Source: an uncultured Flavobacteriaceae bacterium (GTDB taxonomy: Bacteria > Bacteroidota > Bacteroidia > Flavobacteriales > Flavobacteriaceae). Taken from it: a stretch of DNA of 64,000 nt. This document shows, piece after piece, positions 53,260 through 63,325 of this stretch (the stretch's first letter is position 1; every line of letters begins with the position of its first letter). The DNA lies in the NCBI GenBank assembly GCA_947494695.1, contig CANLWB010000003.1, positions 186,001 through 250,000 of the forward strand. The letters run 5' to 3'. Made by a program: the position numbers and the translations under genes. The notes under the pieces are model-generated. The model made no database searches and was not told the DNA's origin. It was given only the letters and a program-made list of their open reading frames with translations.

Positions 53260-53547
53260 ATGAATCAATTGTTTTCCATATTTCTTTTCTACAAGCCTTA
53301 CATTTTTTGGTCTTTTGGTTTAAATATCATTTTTTCATTTTTAAAATATGATATCCTCACTATACTTATCGCAAAAGTATTCCTAGTGGTTTTCCTATGG
53401 TTTTATTTAAATGAAACAGATGGCAAACAAAAGCTAGCCACGTATAAAAACCTTGGAATTTCAACATTTAAATTGTTTGGTTGGTTATATATCATTGACC
53501 TTATTCTTAGTATTCCTTTTCTTTTAATTTTAAGAGGTTTTATATAA
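53260..53547 (+). CDS. Small hydrophobic membrane protein
   Basis: 95 aa with three hydrophobic segments (about 3-30, 34-50, 68-92) and a short polar loop ETDGKQKLATYKNLG. Inner membrane. No family recognised. It lies alone between the divergent prfA promoter and the convergent ribonucleotide reductase gene. Confidence 0.6.
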   Translation: MNQLFSIFLFYKPYIFWSFGLNIIFSFLKYDILTILIAKVFLVVFLWFYLNETDGKQKLATYKNLGISTFKLFGWLYIIDLILSIPFLLILRGFI

Positions 53548-53607
53548 CAAACAATCACCAAAAAGACGCGTTTGTAATGGCCATGTCCACGCCTGGAGAC
53601 CTAGGCA

Positions 53608-56163
53608 TTATCCACATTTGGAGCCCCCGCAGTCTTTACAGGTTAAACAGCCTTCTTGATATATGAGATTTTCCGATTTACACAAACTACAGGTGTGCCC
53701 TTTGGCTTCTGTTCCATCGGCTACATAACGTTTCAACGCTCGCCCTACACCATTTTTCCAGGTATTAATAGAGGCACTGTCTAATTGCAGGCTATTTATT
53801 AAATCGACCACCTTATCGATTGGCATACCATGACGAAGCGTACCGGAAATAAGTTTGGCGTAGTTCCAATATTCCGGATTAAACTTATGTGACAAACCTT
53901 CTATAGTCGTTTTATAGCCCCTTTTATTTTTATATTGAAAATCGTAACGGGAAGCCCCGTCATCTGTCCTGTTTTTAATAATTAATCCGTTATTAACCCA
54001 ACGAGGTATTAAAATACCATCTTCGTCATCTGTTAACCCTGTGAATATCTCATATGGTTTATCGTCTATAATACCAATAAAAGCAATCCATTTTTCCTTA
54101 TTGTTTTGAAAACGAACCACATCTGCCTCTAAGATCTGCGGACGTTTTACGGGAAATGGAATTAATTGGTCTTTAGATTGATCTTCTTTTTTATCATCGT
54201 TTGAAATCAACACACCCGAACGCGAACCGTCTCGATAAACAGTTACGCCCTTACATCCTTCTTCCCAGGCTTTCAGGTACAATTCTCCTACTAAATCTTC
54301 TGAGACCTCATTAGGAAGGTTAATCGTTACACTTATAGAATGATCCACCCACTTTTGAATTTCCCCCTGCATGCGCACCTTGCTTAACCAATCTACATCA
54401 TTGGAGGTGGCCTTATAATATGGAGATTGCTTAACCAGATCGTCTAACTCTTCTTGAGAATAATTTTTAGTGGTATCGATACCGTTTACATTCATCCACT
54501 GTTTAAATCTGTGATGAAAAACAACATATTCTTCCCAGGAGTCACCTATATCATCTACAAAATCGATGCGCACATCATGGTCACCAGGATTCACCTTTCG
54601 TCTGCGTATATAAACAGGTAAGAACACAGGTTCTATCCCAGAGGTCGTTTGCGTCATTAGACTCGTTGTCCCGGTTGGAGCTATAGTGAGTAGGGCTATA
54701 TTTCTTCTACCATATTCCAACATGTCATAATACAACTTACTATCGGCCTCCTTTAATCGTTGAATAAATGGGTTATCCTTTTCTCGGTCTGCATCAAAAA
54801 TGGAAAACGCGCCACGTTCTTTTGCCAGGTGTACCGATGCCCGATACGCCTCTATGGCTATGGTTTTATGCACTTCTAAGGCGCATGCATTTCCTTCGTC
54901 ACTTCCATATTGAATACCTAAAGCCGCCAACATATCTCCCTCTGCAGTGATACCAATACCTGTTCTTCGGCCTTGTTCGGCCTTTTGCTTTATTTGTATC
55001 CATAAATTGCGCTCGGTGGCTTTAACTTCATCAGATTCGGGGTCTTCATAAATTTTCTGTAGAATGATATCGATTTTTTCAAGTTCCAAATCAATAATAT
55101 CATCCATAATACGTTGAGCTGCTGCAATATGCTCTTTAAATAGTTTAAAGTTAAAACTGGCATGTTTTGTAAACGGTTTTTCGACATAGGAAAACAAATT
55201 AATAGCCAATAACCTACAGGAGTCGTAAGGGCATAAAGGAATTTCTCCACATGGATTGGTGGACACTGTTTTATACCCCAGATCGGTATAACAATCTGGA
55301 ACAGACTCTCTAATAATGGTATCCCAAAATAAAACTCCAGGTTCGGCCGATTTCCATGCGTTGTGTACAATTTTTTTCCAAAGATTTCTCGCCTTTATCG
55401 TTTTAGAAACTTTCGGGTTATTACTAAATACCGGATACTTTTGAACATAGTCAGTATTATTTTTTACAGCACTCATAAAATCATCATCAATTCTAACCGA
55501 AACATTCGCTCCGGTTACTTTATCCTGTTCTAATTTGGCATCTATAAAATCTTCGGAATCGGGATGATTAATTGAAACAGACAACATTAAAGCCCCTCTT
55601 CGTCCATCCTGTGCTACTTCTCGGGTGGAATTTGAATAGCGCTCCATAAATGGAACGATACCTGTAGAGGTTAATGCAGAATTTTTGACTTCAGACCCTT
55701 TAGGGCGCACATGAGACAAATCGTGCCCCACACCTCCCCGACGTTTCATAAGTTGCACCTGTTCCTGGTCAATCTTCATAATACCTCCGTAGGAATCTGA
55801 TTCTCCTGAGTTTCCAATGACAAAACAATTGGATAATGAAGCGATTTGATATGGATTCCCTATGCCGGCCATAGGACTGCCCTGTGGTACAATATATTTA
55901 AACCCTTTTATTAGATTATAAATCTCGTCAACAGATAAAGGATTTGTATATTTTTTCTCGATTCGTGCCAGTTCCTTAGCAATTCTAAGGTGCATATCGT
56001 CTGGGGTTAATTCGTAAATATGTCCTTTGGCATCTTTAAGAGCATATTTATTTAACCATACACGCGCTGCTAAATCGTCGTTGTTAAAATACTTTAGTGA
56101 GGCCTTAAAGGCTTGGTCTTGAGAGTACGTTTTTGGAGTGGTTTTTGTCACGTTTGGATGCAT
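53608..56163 (-). CDS. nrdJ: Adenosylcobalamin-dependent ribonucleotide reductase (class II)
   Basis: 851 aa, cytoplasmic. It reduces ribonucleotides to deoxyribonucleotides with a B12-derived radical, independent of oxygen. The active site has NPCGEIPLCPYDSCRL (Cys and Glu) and SNCFVIGNSGESDSYGGIM; GGVGHDLSHVRP and TAEGDMLAALGI are further family blocks. The C-terminus carries a Cys cluster (CSLCKSENLIYQEGCLTCKDCGGSKCG) that re-reduces the active-site disulfide. Length is typical. It stands alone. Confidence 0.95.
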   Translation of the reverse strand: MHPNVTKTTPKTYSQDQAFKASLKYFNNDDLAARVWLNKYALKDAKGHIYELTPDDMHLRIAKELARIEKKYTNPLSVDEIYNLIKGFKYIVPQGSPMAGIGNPYQIASLSNCFVIGNSGESDSYGGIMKIDQEQVQLMKRRGGVGHDLSHVRPKGSEVKNSALTSTGIVPFMERYSNSTREVAQDGRRGALMLSVSINHPDSEDFIDAKLEQDKVTGANVSVRIDDDFMSAVKNNTDYVQKYPVFSNNPKVSKTIKARNLWKKIVHNAWKSAEPGVLFWDTIIRESVPDCYTDLGYKTVSTNPCGEIPLCPYDSCRLLAINLFSYVEKPFTKHASFNFKLFKEHIAAAQRIMDDIIDLELEKIDIILQKIYEDPESDEVKATERNLWIQIKQKAEQGRRTGIGITAEGDMLAALGIQYGSDEGNACALEVHKTIAIEAYRASVHLAKERGAFSIFDADREKDNPFIQRLKEADSKLYYDMLEYGRRNIALLTIAPTGTTSLMTQTTSGIEPVFLPVYIRRRKVNPGDHDVRIDFVDDIGDSWEEYVVFHHRFKQWMNVNGIDTTKNYSQEELDDLVKQSPYYKATSNDVDWLSKVRMQGEIQKWVDHSISVTINLPNEVSEDLVGELYLKAWEEGCKGVTVYRDGSRSGVLISNDDKKEDQSKDQLIPFPVKRPQILEADVVRFQNNKEKWIAFIGIIDDKPYEIFTGLTDDEDGILIPRWVNNGLIIKNRTDDGASRYDFQYKNKRGYKTTIEGLSHKFNPEYWNYAKLISGTLRHGMPIDKVVDLINSLQLDSASINTWKNGVGRALKRYVADGTEAKGHTCSLCKSENLIYQEGCLTCKDCGGSKCG

Positions 56164-56347
56164 TGAAAAGTTGTTGTATTTGGATTATTTAATTGTGATA
56201 TAAATAAACCAAAAGTGTGCAACTTAAAATATGATAAAAATCATAATGCCTTCAAGAAACTAAAATCAAATCACTGGATACAAGACACTTAAATACTTGT
56301 AAACAATAAAAAGTTAACAAATTTTTGAAACAAAAAGTGAGTCGTTT

Positions 56348-57307
56348 TTAAAAATCTACAGCGAATCCAATACCAAGGATCTGCTTCCATTGCACCTTGG
56401 CTCCTGACTCATCAAGCTCGCCCTCTATTTCTGAAGGCTCAACTGTTTTTACGTCATCATCATATCTTAAATGAGATCCCAGGGTTGCTTTTATAAAACT
56501 ATTTACTTTGAAATTAAAATCGACTCTCCAATCTAAATCCACGTTTCCAAAATTATTTATGTAATCGGAATACAAACTCACCTTATGTTTAAGATTAACA
56601 TTAGTGGCTACTTCCATTTCATAACTGTTGGTCATTAAAATCCCCACCTCTTTTCGTACGCGTTCTCCCGAAGCAATCACATTACCCTCATCGTCTAAAA
56701 CAGCTGGAGTCACACCAAATGAACCCGCATTGGCTAAATCTTCGTCCAGTACGAACGTTGCTTTTAAAGTTAAGGGTGAAAAATAAAATGATAACTCCTC
56801 AATATCTTTTCCATACTCCATTCCCCCTCCAAAGAACAAATATCCAGGGGCCATTAATCTCGATATCGGTATCTCTTTATTTGGATATTTATATCCATTG
56901 GTAATCTGGGTTTTAAAATTAAGCTTCGCTGAGTAGAACCAATCGGAGTTTTCATTCGGTTTATAACCTATATCGGAGTTAATTTCAAACAAATCATCTG
57001 TTTTTCGTAGTTCTCTAGATTCTTGTTTGTTTATTCCATAACGAACAGACACGTCATTTCTCCATGAAAAATACTTATCTCTATAATTTGCAGAGGATTC
57101 AAACCCTAAAAGTCCTGAAATAGAATTACTACCACCAGCATTCCAGTTCGAGAACGACACCTGACTTAAATCTACCGAGGCCTTATTTTTTTGAACCCAT
57201 TGAGGTCTAGGCATTTTTTTAGGCTTTTCCTTTAAAAACAAAGAATCGGGTTGGGCAAAAATTAACTGACAAAACAGTAACAGAGGGATTAACAAAGTAC
57301 TTTTCAT
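56348..57307 (-). CDS. DUF3078 outer-membrane-type protein
   Basis: 319 aa. A signal peptide (ends IFAQ) is followed by the family start KNKASVDLSQVSFSNWNAGG and a series of amphipathic strands (SWRNDVSVRYG, LFEINSDIGYKPN, WFYSAKLNFKTQITNGYKYP, LGSHLRYDDDV) ending in LGIGFAVDF, a terminal Phe typical of outer-membrane barrels. Function unknown. Confidence 0.88.
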   Translation of the reverse strand: MKSTLLIPLLLFCQLIFAQPDSLFLKEKPKKMPRPQWVQKNKASVDLSQVSFSNWNAGGSNSISGLLGFESSANYRDKYFSWRNDVSVRYGINKQESRELRKTDDLFEINSDIGYKPNENSDWFYSAKLNFKTQITNGYKYPNKEIPISRLMAPGYLFFGGGMEYGKDIEELSFYFSPLTLKATFVLDEDLANAGSFGVTPAVLDDEGNVIASGERVRKEVGILMTNSYEMEVATNVNLKHKVSLYSDYINNFGNVDLDWRVDFNFKVNSFIKATLGSHLRYDDDVKTVEPSEIEGELDESGAKVQWKQILGIGFAVDF

Positions 57308-57502
57308 GACTTAAAACGATGGTTGATAATTATCTATATCTCTTCATCAATAATCATTCCATTTTAAAAAAAGAGCTTTGTTTTTTTAATGAATTGTTTT
57401 AAACTTTTTACAAATAGCTGTAAAATTTTATTTTTTACGCGCTTATTGTCTTTTTTATCACCGCATAGTTGTACTATGCAATCAAAAAAAATTTAAACCG
57501 AT

Positions 57503-58681
57503 TCAATAATTAAATTCTCCGAACTCAGACTGTATGGTTAGTTTTTTTGTCTCGGAGGCTTCTACTCTTCCTATAATTTTGGCATCTACCTGAAAGGATT
57601 TTGAAATAGCGATAATATTTTCAGCAATTTCGGGAGATACATATAATTCCATTCTATGACCACAATTAAACACCTGATACATCTCTTTCCAGTCTGTTTT
57701 AGACTGCTGCTGAATTAGCTTAAATAACGGTGGAATTGGAAACATATTATCCTTCACTATATGAAGGTTATCTACAAAATGAAGAATCTTCGTTTGGGCA
57801 CCACCACTACAATGCACCATACCATGAACGGTTTCACTATTATATTCTGATAATATTTTTTTAATAATTGGCGCATAGGTTCTTGTTGGTGATAACACCA
57901 ATTTACCTGCATCGATTGGAGCGTTTTCAACATCGTCTGTTAATTTCATAGCTCCCGAATACACTAACGCTTCTGGCACAGACGCATCAAAACTTTCAGG
58001 GTATTTCTTAGCCAAATATTTATTAAACACATCGTGCCTAGCCGATGTCAAGCCATTACTTCCCATACCTCCGTTATAAGAGGTCTCGTATGATGCCTGT
58101 CCAAAAGACGCTAATCCTACGATAACATCTCCAGCTTTAATATTTTCATTATCAATAACATCTTTTCTCTTCATTCGAGCAGTTACTGTAGAGTCGACGA
58201 TAATTGTTCTTACCAAGTCACCAACATCTGCAGTTTCTCCACCCGTAGAATGAATGGTTACTCCAAAAGATTTCAAATCTTCCAGTAATTCTTCTGTACC
58301 ATTAATGATTTCAGAAATAACCGCTCCCGGAATTAGGTTTTTGTTTCTTCCTATGGTAGAGGACAACATGATATTATCGGTTGCTCCAACGCACAATAAA
58401 TCGTCAATATTCATGATTAAAGCATCCTGAGCAATGCCTTTCCAAACAGAAACATCTCCAGTCTCTTTCCAATACATATAGGCCAATGAAGATTTAGTAC
58501 CAGCGCCATCTGCATGCATAATTAAACAATACTCATCATCATGAGTTAGATAATCTGGTACTATTTTACAAAAGGCCTTAGGGAATAATCCTTTATCTAT
58601 ATTCTTAATAGCATTGTGAACATCCTCTTTAGACGCTGAAACTCCACGTTGTGCGTATCGTTTAGAAACTTCTTGACTCAT
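57503..58681 (-). CDS. purM: Phosphoribosylformylglycinamidine cyclo-ligase
   Basis: 392 aa, cytoplasmic. It closes the imidazole ring in purine synthesis, making AIR from FGAM and ATP. Family marks: MHADGAGTKSSLAYMYW, DDLLCVGA, HSTGGETADVGDLVRTII and VGLASFGQASYETSYNGGMGSNGLTSAR, then VHCSGGAQTKILHF. The enzyme is longer than the E. coli one, normal in Bacteroidota. A TACTTTTG -7 box lies 17 nt before the ATG. Confidence 0.9.
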   Translation of the reverse strand: MSQEVSKRYAQRGVSASKEDVHNAIKNIDKGLFPKAFCKIVPDYLTHDDEYCLIMHADGAGTKSSLAYMYWKETGDVSVWKGIAQDALIMNIDDLLCVGATDNIMLSSTIGRNKNLIPGAVISEIINGTEELLEDLKSFGVTIHSTGGETADVGDLVRTIIVDSTVTARMKRKDVIDNENIKAGDVIVGLASFGQASYETSYNGGMGSNGLTSARHDVFNKYLAKKYPESFDASVPEALVYSGAMKLTDDVENAPIDAGKLVLSPTRTYAPIIKKILSEYNSETVHGMVHCSGGAQTKILHFVDNLHIVKDNMFPIPPLFKLIQQQSKTDWKEMYQVFNCGHRMELYVSPEIAENIIAISKSFQVDAKIIGRVEASETKKLTIQSEFGEFNY

Positions 58682-58698
58682 AATATTTTATTGTGGTG

Positions 58699-58706
58699 CA
58701 AAAGTA
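58699..58706 (-). promoter_or_regulatory. -7 box TACTTTTG for purM
   Basis: Exact TAnnTTTG match on the minus strand, 17 nt before the ATG at 58681. Confidence 0.5.
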
Positions 58707-58814
58707 AAGGTTTATTTTAAAATTTACCATCCCTAAGATAAGTATATCATGCATTTATTTTTTAACAAACATGGAATTAGAACGCCCTCAGAACATCATT
58801 ACACTTTTGGAATC

Positions 58815-61001
58815 CTATCTTGTAAAGAGCAATTCTCGATATTTGGTTAATGGCCAAATCTCATCATCCACCAACAGTTCTAATTTGTCACAATGATAAC
58901 GAATATCATCAAATATAGGCTTTACCTTATCACAATATGCCATGGCTCGCTTCTCTAAGTCTTCTAAAGCATTTGCTTTCTTGCGCTCATTAATCATTTT
59001 GGTAACATTGGCATTGATACTTTCTATATGACTCGAAATCTCTTCAATTAAACTAAGTTGTTCTTTGGATACCGAGTTAAATTTTTTATCGAAGATCTCT
59101 TTTAGTCCTCTCACATTTTCAATTAAAATGTTTTGATATTTTACCGCTGTTGGAACAATATGATTACGCGCAATATCACCTAATACACGACTTTCTATTT
59201 GAATATGCATGATGTAGGCTTCCATCTCAATTTCGTAACGTGCTTCGGTTTCTACTCTACTCATTACGTTCATTTCCTCAAACAAGGCTATGGTTTCTTT
59301 CGATATTTTAGCCTTTAAAGCTTCTGGAGTCGTTTTATTATTGCTTAAACCTCTTTTCTTGGCTTCTTCCTCCCAAGCTTTACCATATCCATTCCCTTCA
59401 AACAAAATATGTCTTGTAGACTTAATGTATTCTCTTAGTACATTGAATATGGCTTCATCTTTCTTGAGACCTTTTTTGTCAATTAGTTTATCAACTTCAA
59501 CTTTAAAATCGCTTAACTGCTTGGCCACGATCGTATTTAAAATGGTCATTGGGTTTCCACAGTTCGCAGTAGAGCCCACGGCTCTAAACTCAAATTTATT
59601 ACCGGTAAAAGCAAAAGGAGATGTTCTGTTTCTGTCGGTATTATCCAGTAAAACATCGGGGATTTTCCCAACTACATTTAGCTTGAGTTCTGTTTTTTCC
59701 TGAGGAGATAATTTTCCTTTTGTAACCCCTTCCAATTCTTCTAAGACTTTGGTTAATTGTTCTCCTATAAAAACAGAAATAATAGCCGGTGGCGCCTCGT
59801 TTGCTCCCAACCTGTGATCGTTACCGGCAGATGCTACTGTTGCTCGTAACAAGGCTTCATGCTCATGGACCGCTTTTATCGTATTAATAAAGAAGGTTAA
59901 AAACTGTAGGTTACTCATTGGTGTTTTTCCGGGCCCTAGCAAATTCACCCCAGTATCTGTAGATAAGGACCAGTTATTGTGCTTACCAGAACCATTAATC
60001 CCTTTAAATGGTTTTTCATGCAACAATACTTTAAAGTTATGACGTGCCGCGACACGTCCCATCATATCCATTAAAAGCGAATTATGATCTACTGCCAGAT
60101 TAGCCTCTTCATAAATAGGTGCGAGCTCAAATTGATTTGGAGCCACTTCGTTATGTCTCGTTTTTACAGGAATTCCTAAAAGCATGCATTCGGTTTCCAA
60201 TTCACGCATAAAGCTTAGTGCTCTGTTAGGAATTGATCCAAAATAATGATCGTCCAGTTGTTGTCCTTTCGCTGGTGAATGCCCTAATAACGTTCTTCCC
60301 GTTAAGGAAATATCTGGGCGGCTAGCTGCCAACATTTTATCCACAAGAAAATATTCTTGTTCCCAGCCTAAAGACGAGGATACTTTTTTTACATTTTTAT
60401 CAAAATATTTACAAATTGCTGTCGCCGCATTATCTACGGCATGTAAAGCTCTTAACAATGGTGTTTTATAATCTAAAGCCTCCCCTGTATAGGCCACAAA
60501 AATCGTGGGAATACATAAGGTTGTTCCATAAATAAAGGCTGGAGACGTTGGATCCCATGCTGTATATCCACGAGCTTCAAACGTATTTCTAATACCTCCA
60601 CTAGGAAAGCTGGAAGCATCTGGTTCTTGCTGTACCAATTGACTGCCACCAAACTTTTCAATAGCCATGCCATCCTGCATGGTTTCAAAAAAAGCATCGT
60701 GCTTTTCTGCTGTGGCCCCAGTTAACGGTTGAAACCAGTGCGTATAATGGGTTACCCCCTTAGATAACGCCCAATCTTTCATAGAGGATGCCACCTGGTC
60801 TGCAATGCTTCTATCTATTTTCTTACCATACTGTATAGCATCTCTAACACCATTAAATGCATCTTTTGTTAAATATTGACGCATAGTCCGTTCATTAAAT
60901 ACATGCTTACCAAACAAATCCGACCTTCGTTCTTTTTCCTCAACATTTACAGGTTTATAGGTTAATGATTCTTTGATTGCATGAAATCTTAATGTTGACA
61001 T
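58815..61001 (-). CDS. glnN: Glutamine synthetase type III
   Basis: 728 aa from the ATG at 61001; a TTG two codons earlier (61007) is less likely. It condenses glutamate and ammonia. The GSIII marks are VSSSLGWEQEYFLVDKML, KTRHNEVAPNQFELAPIYEEANLAVDHN, GINGSGKHNNWSL, NLLGPGKTP and NRTSPFAFTGNKFEFRAVGS. The length is typical of the large type III. It diverges from a second, GSII-type, synthetase. A TATTTTTG -7 box is 44 nt upstream. Confidence 0.95.
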   Translation of the reverse strand: MSTLRFHAIKESLTYKPVNVEEKERRSDLFGKHVFNERTMRQYLTKDAFNGVRDAIQYGKKIDRSIADQVASSMKDWALSKGVTHYTHWFQPLTGATAEKHDAFFETMQDGMAIEKFGGSQLVQQEPDASSFPSGGIRNTFEARGYTAWDPTSPAFIYGTTLCIPTIFVAYTGEALDYKTPLLRALHAVDNAATAICKYFDKNVKKVSSSLGWEQEYFLVDKMLAASRPDISLTGRTLLGHSPAKGQQLDDHYFGSIPNRALSFMRELETECMLLGIPVKTRHNEVAPNQFELAPIYEEANLAVDHNSLLMDMMGRVAARHNFKVLLHEKPFKGINGSGKHNNWSLSTDTGVNLLGPGKTPMSNLQFLTFFINTIKAVHEHEALLRATVASAGNDHRLGANEAPPAIISVFIGEQLTKVLEELEGVTKGKLSPQEKTELKLNVVGKIPDVLLDNTDRNRTSPFAFTGNKFEFRAVGSTANCGNPMTILNTIVAKQLSDFKVEVDKLIDKKGLKKDEAIFNVLREYIKSTRHILFEGNGYGKAWEEEAKKRGLSNNKTTPEALKAKISKETIALFEEMNVMSRVETEARYEIEMEAYIMHIQIESRVLGDIARNHIVPTAVKYQNILIENVRGLKEIFDKKFNSVSKEQLSLIEEISSHIESINANVTKMINERKKANALEDLEKRAMAYCDKVKPIFDDIRYHCDKLELLVDDEIWPLTKYRELLFTR

Positions 61002-61045
61002 TTTCAAGTGGTTAGTTAAAATTAAAACGTTTATATTTTTGACTA

Positions 61046-61053
61046 CAAAAATA
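61046..61053 (-). promoter_or_regulatory. -7 box TATTTTTG for glnN
   Basis: Exact TAnnTTTG match on the minus strand, 44 nt before the glnN ATG. Confidence 0.45.
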
Positions 61054-61233
61054 AGGAGCTAAAACAATAAATGTATGAAAATCTTAAGTTTTTATTGTTA
61101 ACACTTTAGCAATTTATATATAAAAAAATATTCTTTTTTTAAAATATACTCCAAAATAATGGGGTATAATCAAAAATAACTCATGTTTTAACTAAAACAC
61201 CCCCTTAAAATTTAAAGTGATTGAAGAAAAAAT

Positions 61234-61241
61234 TATATTTG
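61234..61241 (+). promoter_or_regulatory. -7 box TATATTTG for the GSII-type gene
   Basis: Exact TAnnTTTG match, 37 nt before the ATG at 61279. A TTG at 61221 is too close to serve as -33. Confidence 0.5.
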
Positions 61242-61278
61242 TGATTATTATTAAAATTTCATTCATAAAATATTCATT

Positions 61279-62295
61279 ATGGCAAAGATTAAATTAGAAT
61301 ACCTTTGGTTAGATGGTTATAAGCCAACTCAAAATTTGAGAAGTAAAACTAAGGTAGAAGAGCACGAAAACTTTAAAGGAACGTTAGAAGAGTTGAGTAT
61401 GTGGTCGTTTGACGGTTCATCAACACAACAAGCTGAAGGTGGGTCTTCAGATTGTTTATTAAAACCTGTTGCAATATACCCAGATCCTGCTCGTATTAAT
61501 GGATATCTAGTAATGACTGAAGTTTTAAATGCAGATGGAACGGCTCATGAGTCTAATGCAAGAGCTACTATTGATGATAATGATAATGATTTCTGGTTTG
61601 GATTCGAACAAGAATATTTTATCATGGATACGCATACACAATTGCCTTTAGGATTCCCGATTGGTGGATACCCTGGACCTCAAGGTATGTACTATTGTTC
61701 TGTTGGTGGAAAAAACACTCATGGTAGAGACTTTGTTGAAGAGCACGCAAACCTATGTATTGATGCCGGATTAAACTTTGAAGGTATTAACCAGGAGGTT
61801 GCTAGTGGACAATGGGAATTCCAATTATTTGCTAAAGGTGCTAAAAAAGCTGGTGATGAAATTTGGGTTGCCAGATATTTATTAGACAGATTAACTGAAA
61901 AATACGGATACTACATTGACTACCACCCAAAACCAGTAAAAGGTGACTGGAATGGTTCTGGTATGCACGCGAACTTCTCTAATACAACTTTAAGAACTTG
62001 TGGTTCTCAAGAAGTTTATGAGAAAATATGCGAATCGTTTAGACCTGTTACAAAAGAGCACATCGAAGTTTACGGTGAGTTTAACGACCAACGTCTAACT
62101 GGTTTACATGAAACAGCTTCTATTAATGATTTCTCTTATGGTGTTTCAGATAGAGGTGCTTCAATTCGTATTCCTATTATCACCGTTGAAAAAGGATGGA
62201 AAGGATGGTTAGAAGACAGAAGACCTGCTTCAAACGGAGATCCATACAAAATTGCAGCTAGAATTGTTAAAACAGTTAACTCTGCAGAAGTTTAA
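61279..62295 (+). CDS. Glutamine synthetase, GSII (eukaryotic) type
   Basis: 338 aa. Beta-grasp domain first (LEYLWLDGYKPTQNLRSKTK, LSMWSFDGSSTQQAEGGSSDCLL), then the catalytic barrel: FWFGFEQEYFIMD, YYCSVGGKNTHGRDFVEEH, INQEVASGQWEFQLF, WNGSGMHANFSN and DRGASIRIP. The length and motifs match the eukaryotic-like type II rather than the long bacterial type I. It faces glnN across 270 bp and both have -7 boxes, so the pair may be regulated in opposition by nitrogen. Confidence 0.93.
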   Translation: MAKIKLEYLWLDGYKPTQNLRSKTKVEEHENFKGTLEELSMWSFDGSSTQQAEGGSSDCLLKPVAIYPDPARINGYLVMTEVLNADGTAHESNARATIDDNDNDFWFGFEQEYFIMDTHTQLPLGFPIGGYPGPQGMYYCSVGGKNTHGRDFVEEHANLCIDAGLNFEGINQEVASGQWEFQLFAKGAKKAGDEIWVARYLLDRLTEKYGYYIDYHPKPVKGDWNGSGMHANFSNTTLRTCGSQEVYEKICESFRPVTKEHIEVYGEFNDQRLTGLHETASINDFSYGVSDRGASIRIPIITVEKGWKGWLEDRRPASNGDPYKIAARIVKTVNSAEV

Positions 62296-62316
62296 TAATC
62301 ACGTTTTGTTCATAAT

Positions 62317-62355
62317 AAAAAAGGGCTTACAATGTTTTGTAAACCCTTTTTTATA
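62317..62355. terminator. Bidirectional terminator
   Basis: AAAAAAGGG-C-TTACAA and TTGTAA-A-CCCTTTTTT form a long stem with one mismatch and a short loop, T-rich on both sides. It lies between the GSII-type gene and the convergent antiporter. Confidence 0.8.
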
Positions 62356-62383
62356 TTTTAGGACCTTAGTAACTTAATCATTA

Positions 62384-63325
62384 CTAACGTCTTGAGAAGA
62401 TCAAGATCATAAAAATACCGTAAGCTAAAACGAGAAAAAAACCTTTCATTCGACTTATTTGAAGTCTTTTTGGCAAAATTATTAGAGGTATTAAAATAAA
62501 GCTAAAGCCCAACATCCAGAAAATATCATTAGAAAGTATTAAAGGTTCTGTTATGGTAATAGGTTTTATTATGGATGTTATACCTAAAACCGATGCTATA
62601 TTAAAAATATTAGACCCTATTAAGTTACCAAGGGAAATTGCTTTTTCCTGTTTTGCGGCGGCAATAACCGATGCTGCCAGTTCTGGTACGCTTGTACCAA
62701 CTGCTATAAGTGACACACCTATTACAGCTTCACTCACTCCAACAGATCTTGCAATATCCTTAGAGCCTTCCACCAACCATTCACTTCCAAAATATAAGGC
62801 TGCTGCACCAATGAGTAACCATAAAACAATCTTAAAGTTAGAAACCTTTTCCAGGGTATCATCTACATCTTCAACATTGCCTTTTTTTCCTTTTTTAATC
62901 AAAATGAACAAAAACACTATAAGCGCTAAAAACAACATACCTCCTTCTAGCCCCGAAAGCACACCATCGTTCTTAAGAAAATAATATAGTACCATTGAAA
63001 AAATCATCATAACCGGCCAATTAAGCCTGTAAAAGGACTTATCTACCGCTATGTTTCCTACCAGCGCCGTAACACCAAGTACCAGACCTATATTAGCAAT
63101 GTTAGAGCCTATCACATTATTAATGGCTATGGCAGATGAACCCGAGAGTGCTGCTTGAATACTTACTAATAATTCTGGCGCCGATGTTGCAAAAGACACC
63201 ACCGTCATACCAATAACCATTTTCGAAATTTTAAACTTGAAAGATAGCGCTACAGACGAACGCACAAGAAACTCACCTCCTACTACCAATAATACAAAGC
63301 CAAGAATGACCCAAAGTATGCTCAT
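62384..63325 (-). CDS. Calcium/sodium antiporter (CaCA family)
   Basis: 313 aa with about ten membrane helices. The two inverted alpha repeats are explicit: VVSFATSAPELLVSIQAALSGSSAIAINNVIGSNIANIG and IAVGTSVPELAASVIAAAKQEKAISLGNLIGSNIFNIASVLG. Each holds the ion-coordinating Glu and Asn. It exchanges Ca2+ for Na+ or K+ across the inner membrane (YrbG-like). Single gene. Confidence 0.93.
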   Translation of the reverse strand: MSILWVILGFVLLVVGGEFLVRSSVALSFKFKISKMVIGMTVVSFATSAPELLVSIQAALSGSSAIAINNVIGSNIANIGLVLGVTALVGNIAVDKSFYRLNWPVMMIFSMVLYYFLKNDGVLSGLEGGMLFLALIVFLFILIKKGKKGNVEDVDDTLEKVSNFKIVLWLLIGAAALYFGSEWLVEGSKDIARSVGVSEAVIGVSLIAVGTSVPELAASVIAAAKQEKAISLGNLIGSNIFNIASVLGITSIIKPITITEPLILSNDIFWMLGFSFILIPLIILPKRLQISRMKGFFLVLAYGIFMILIFSRR

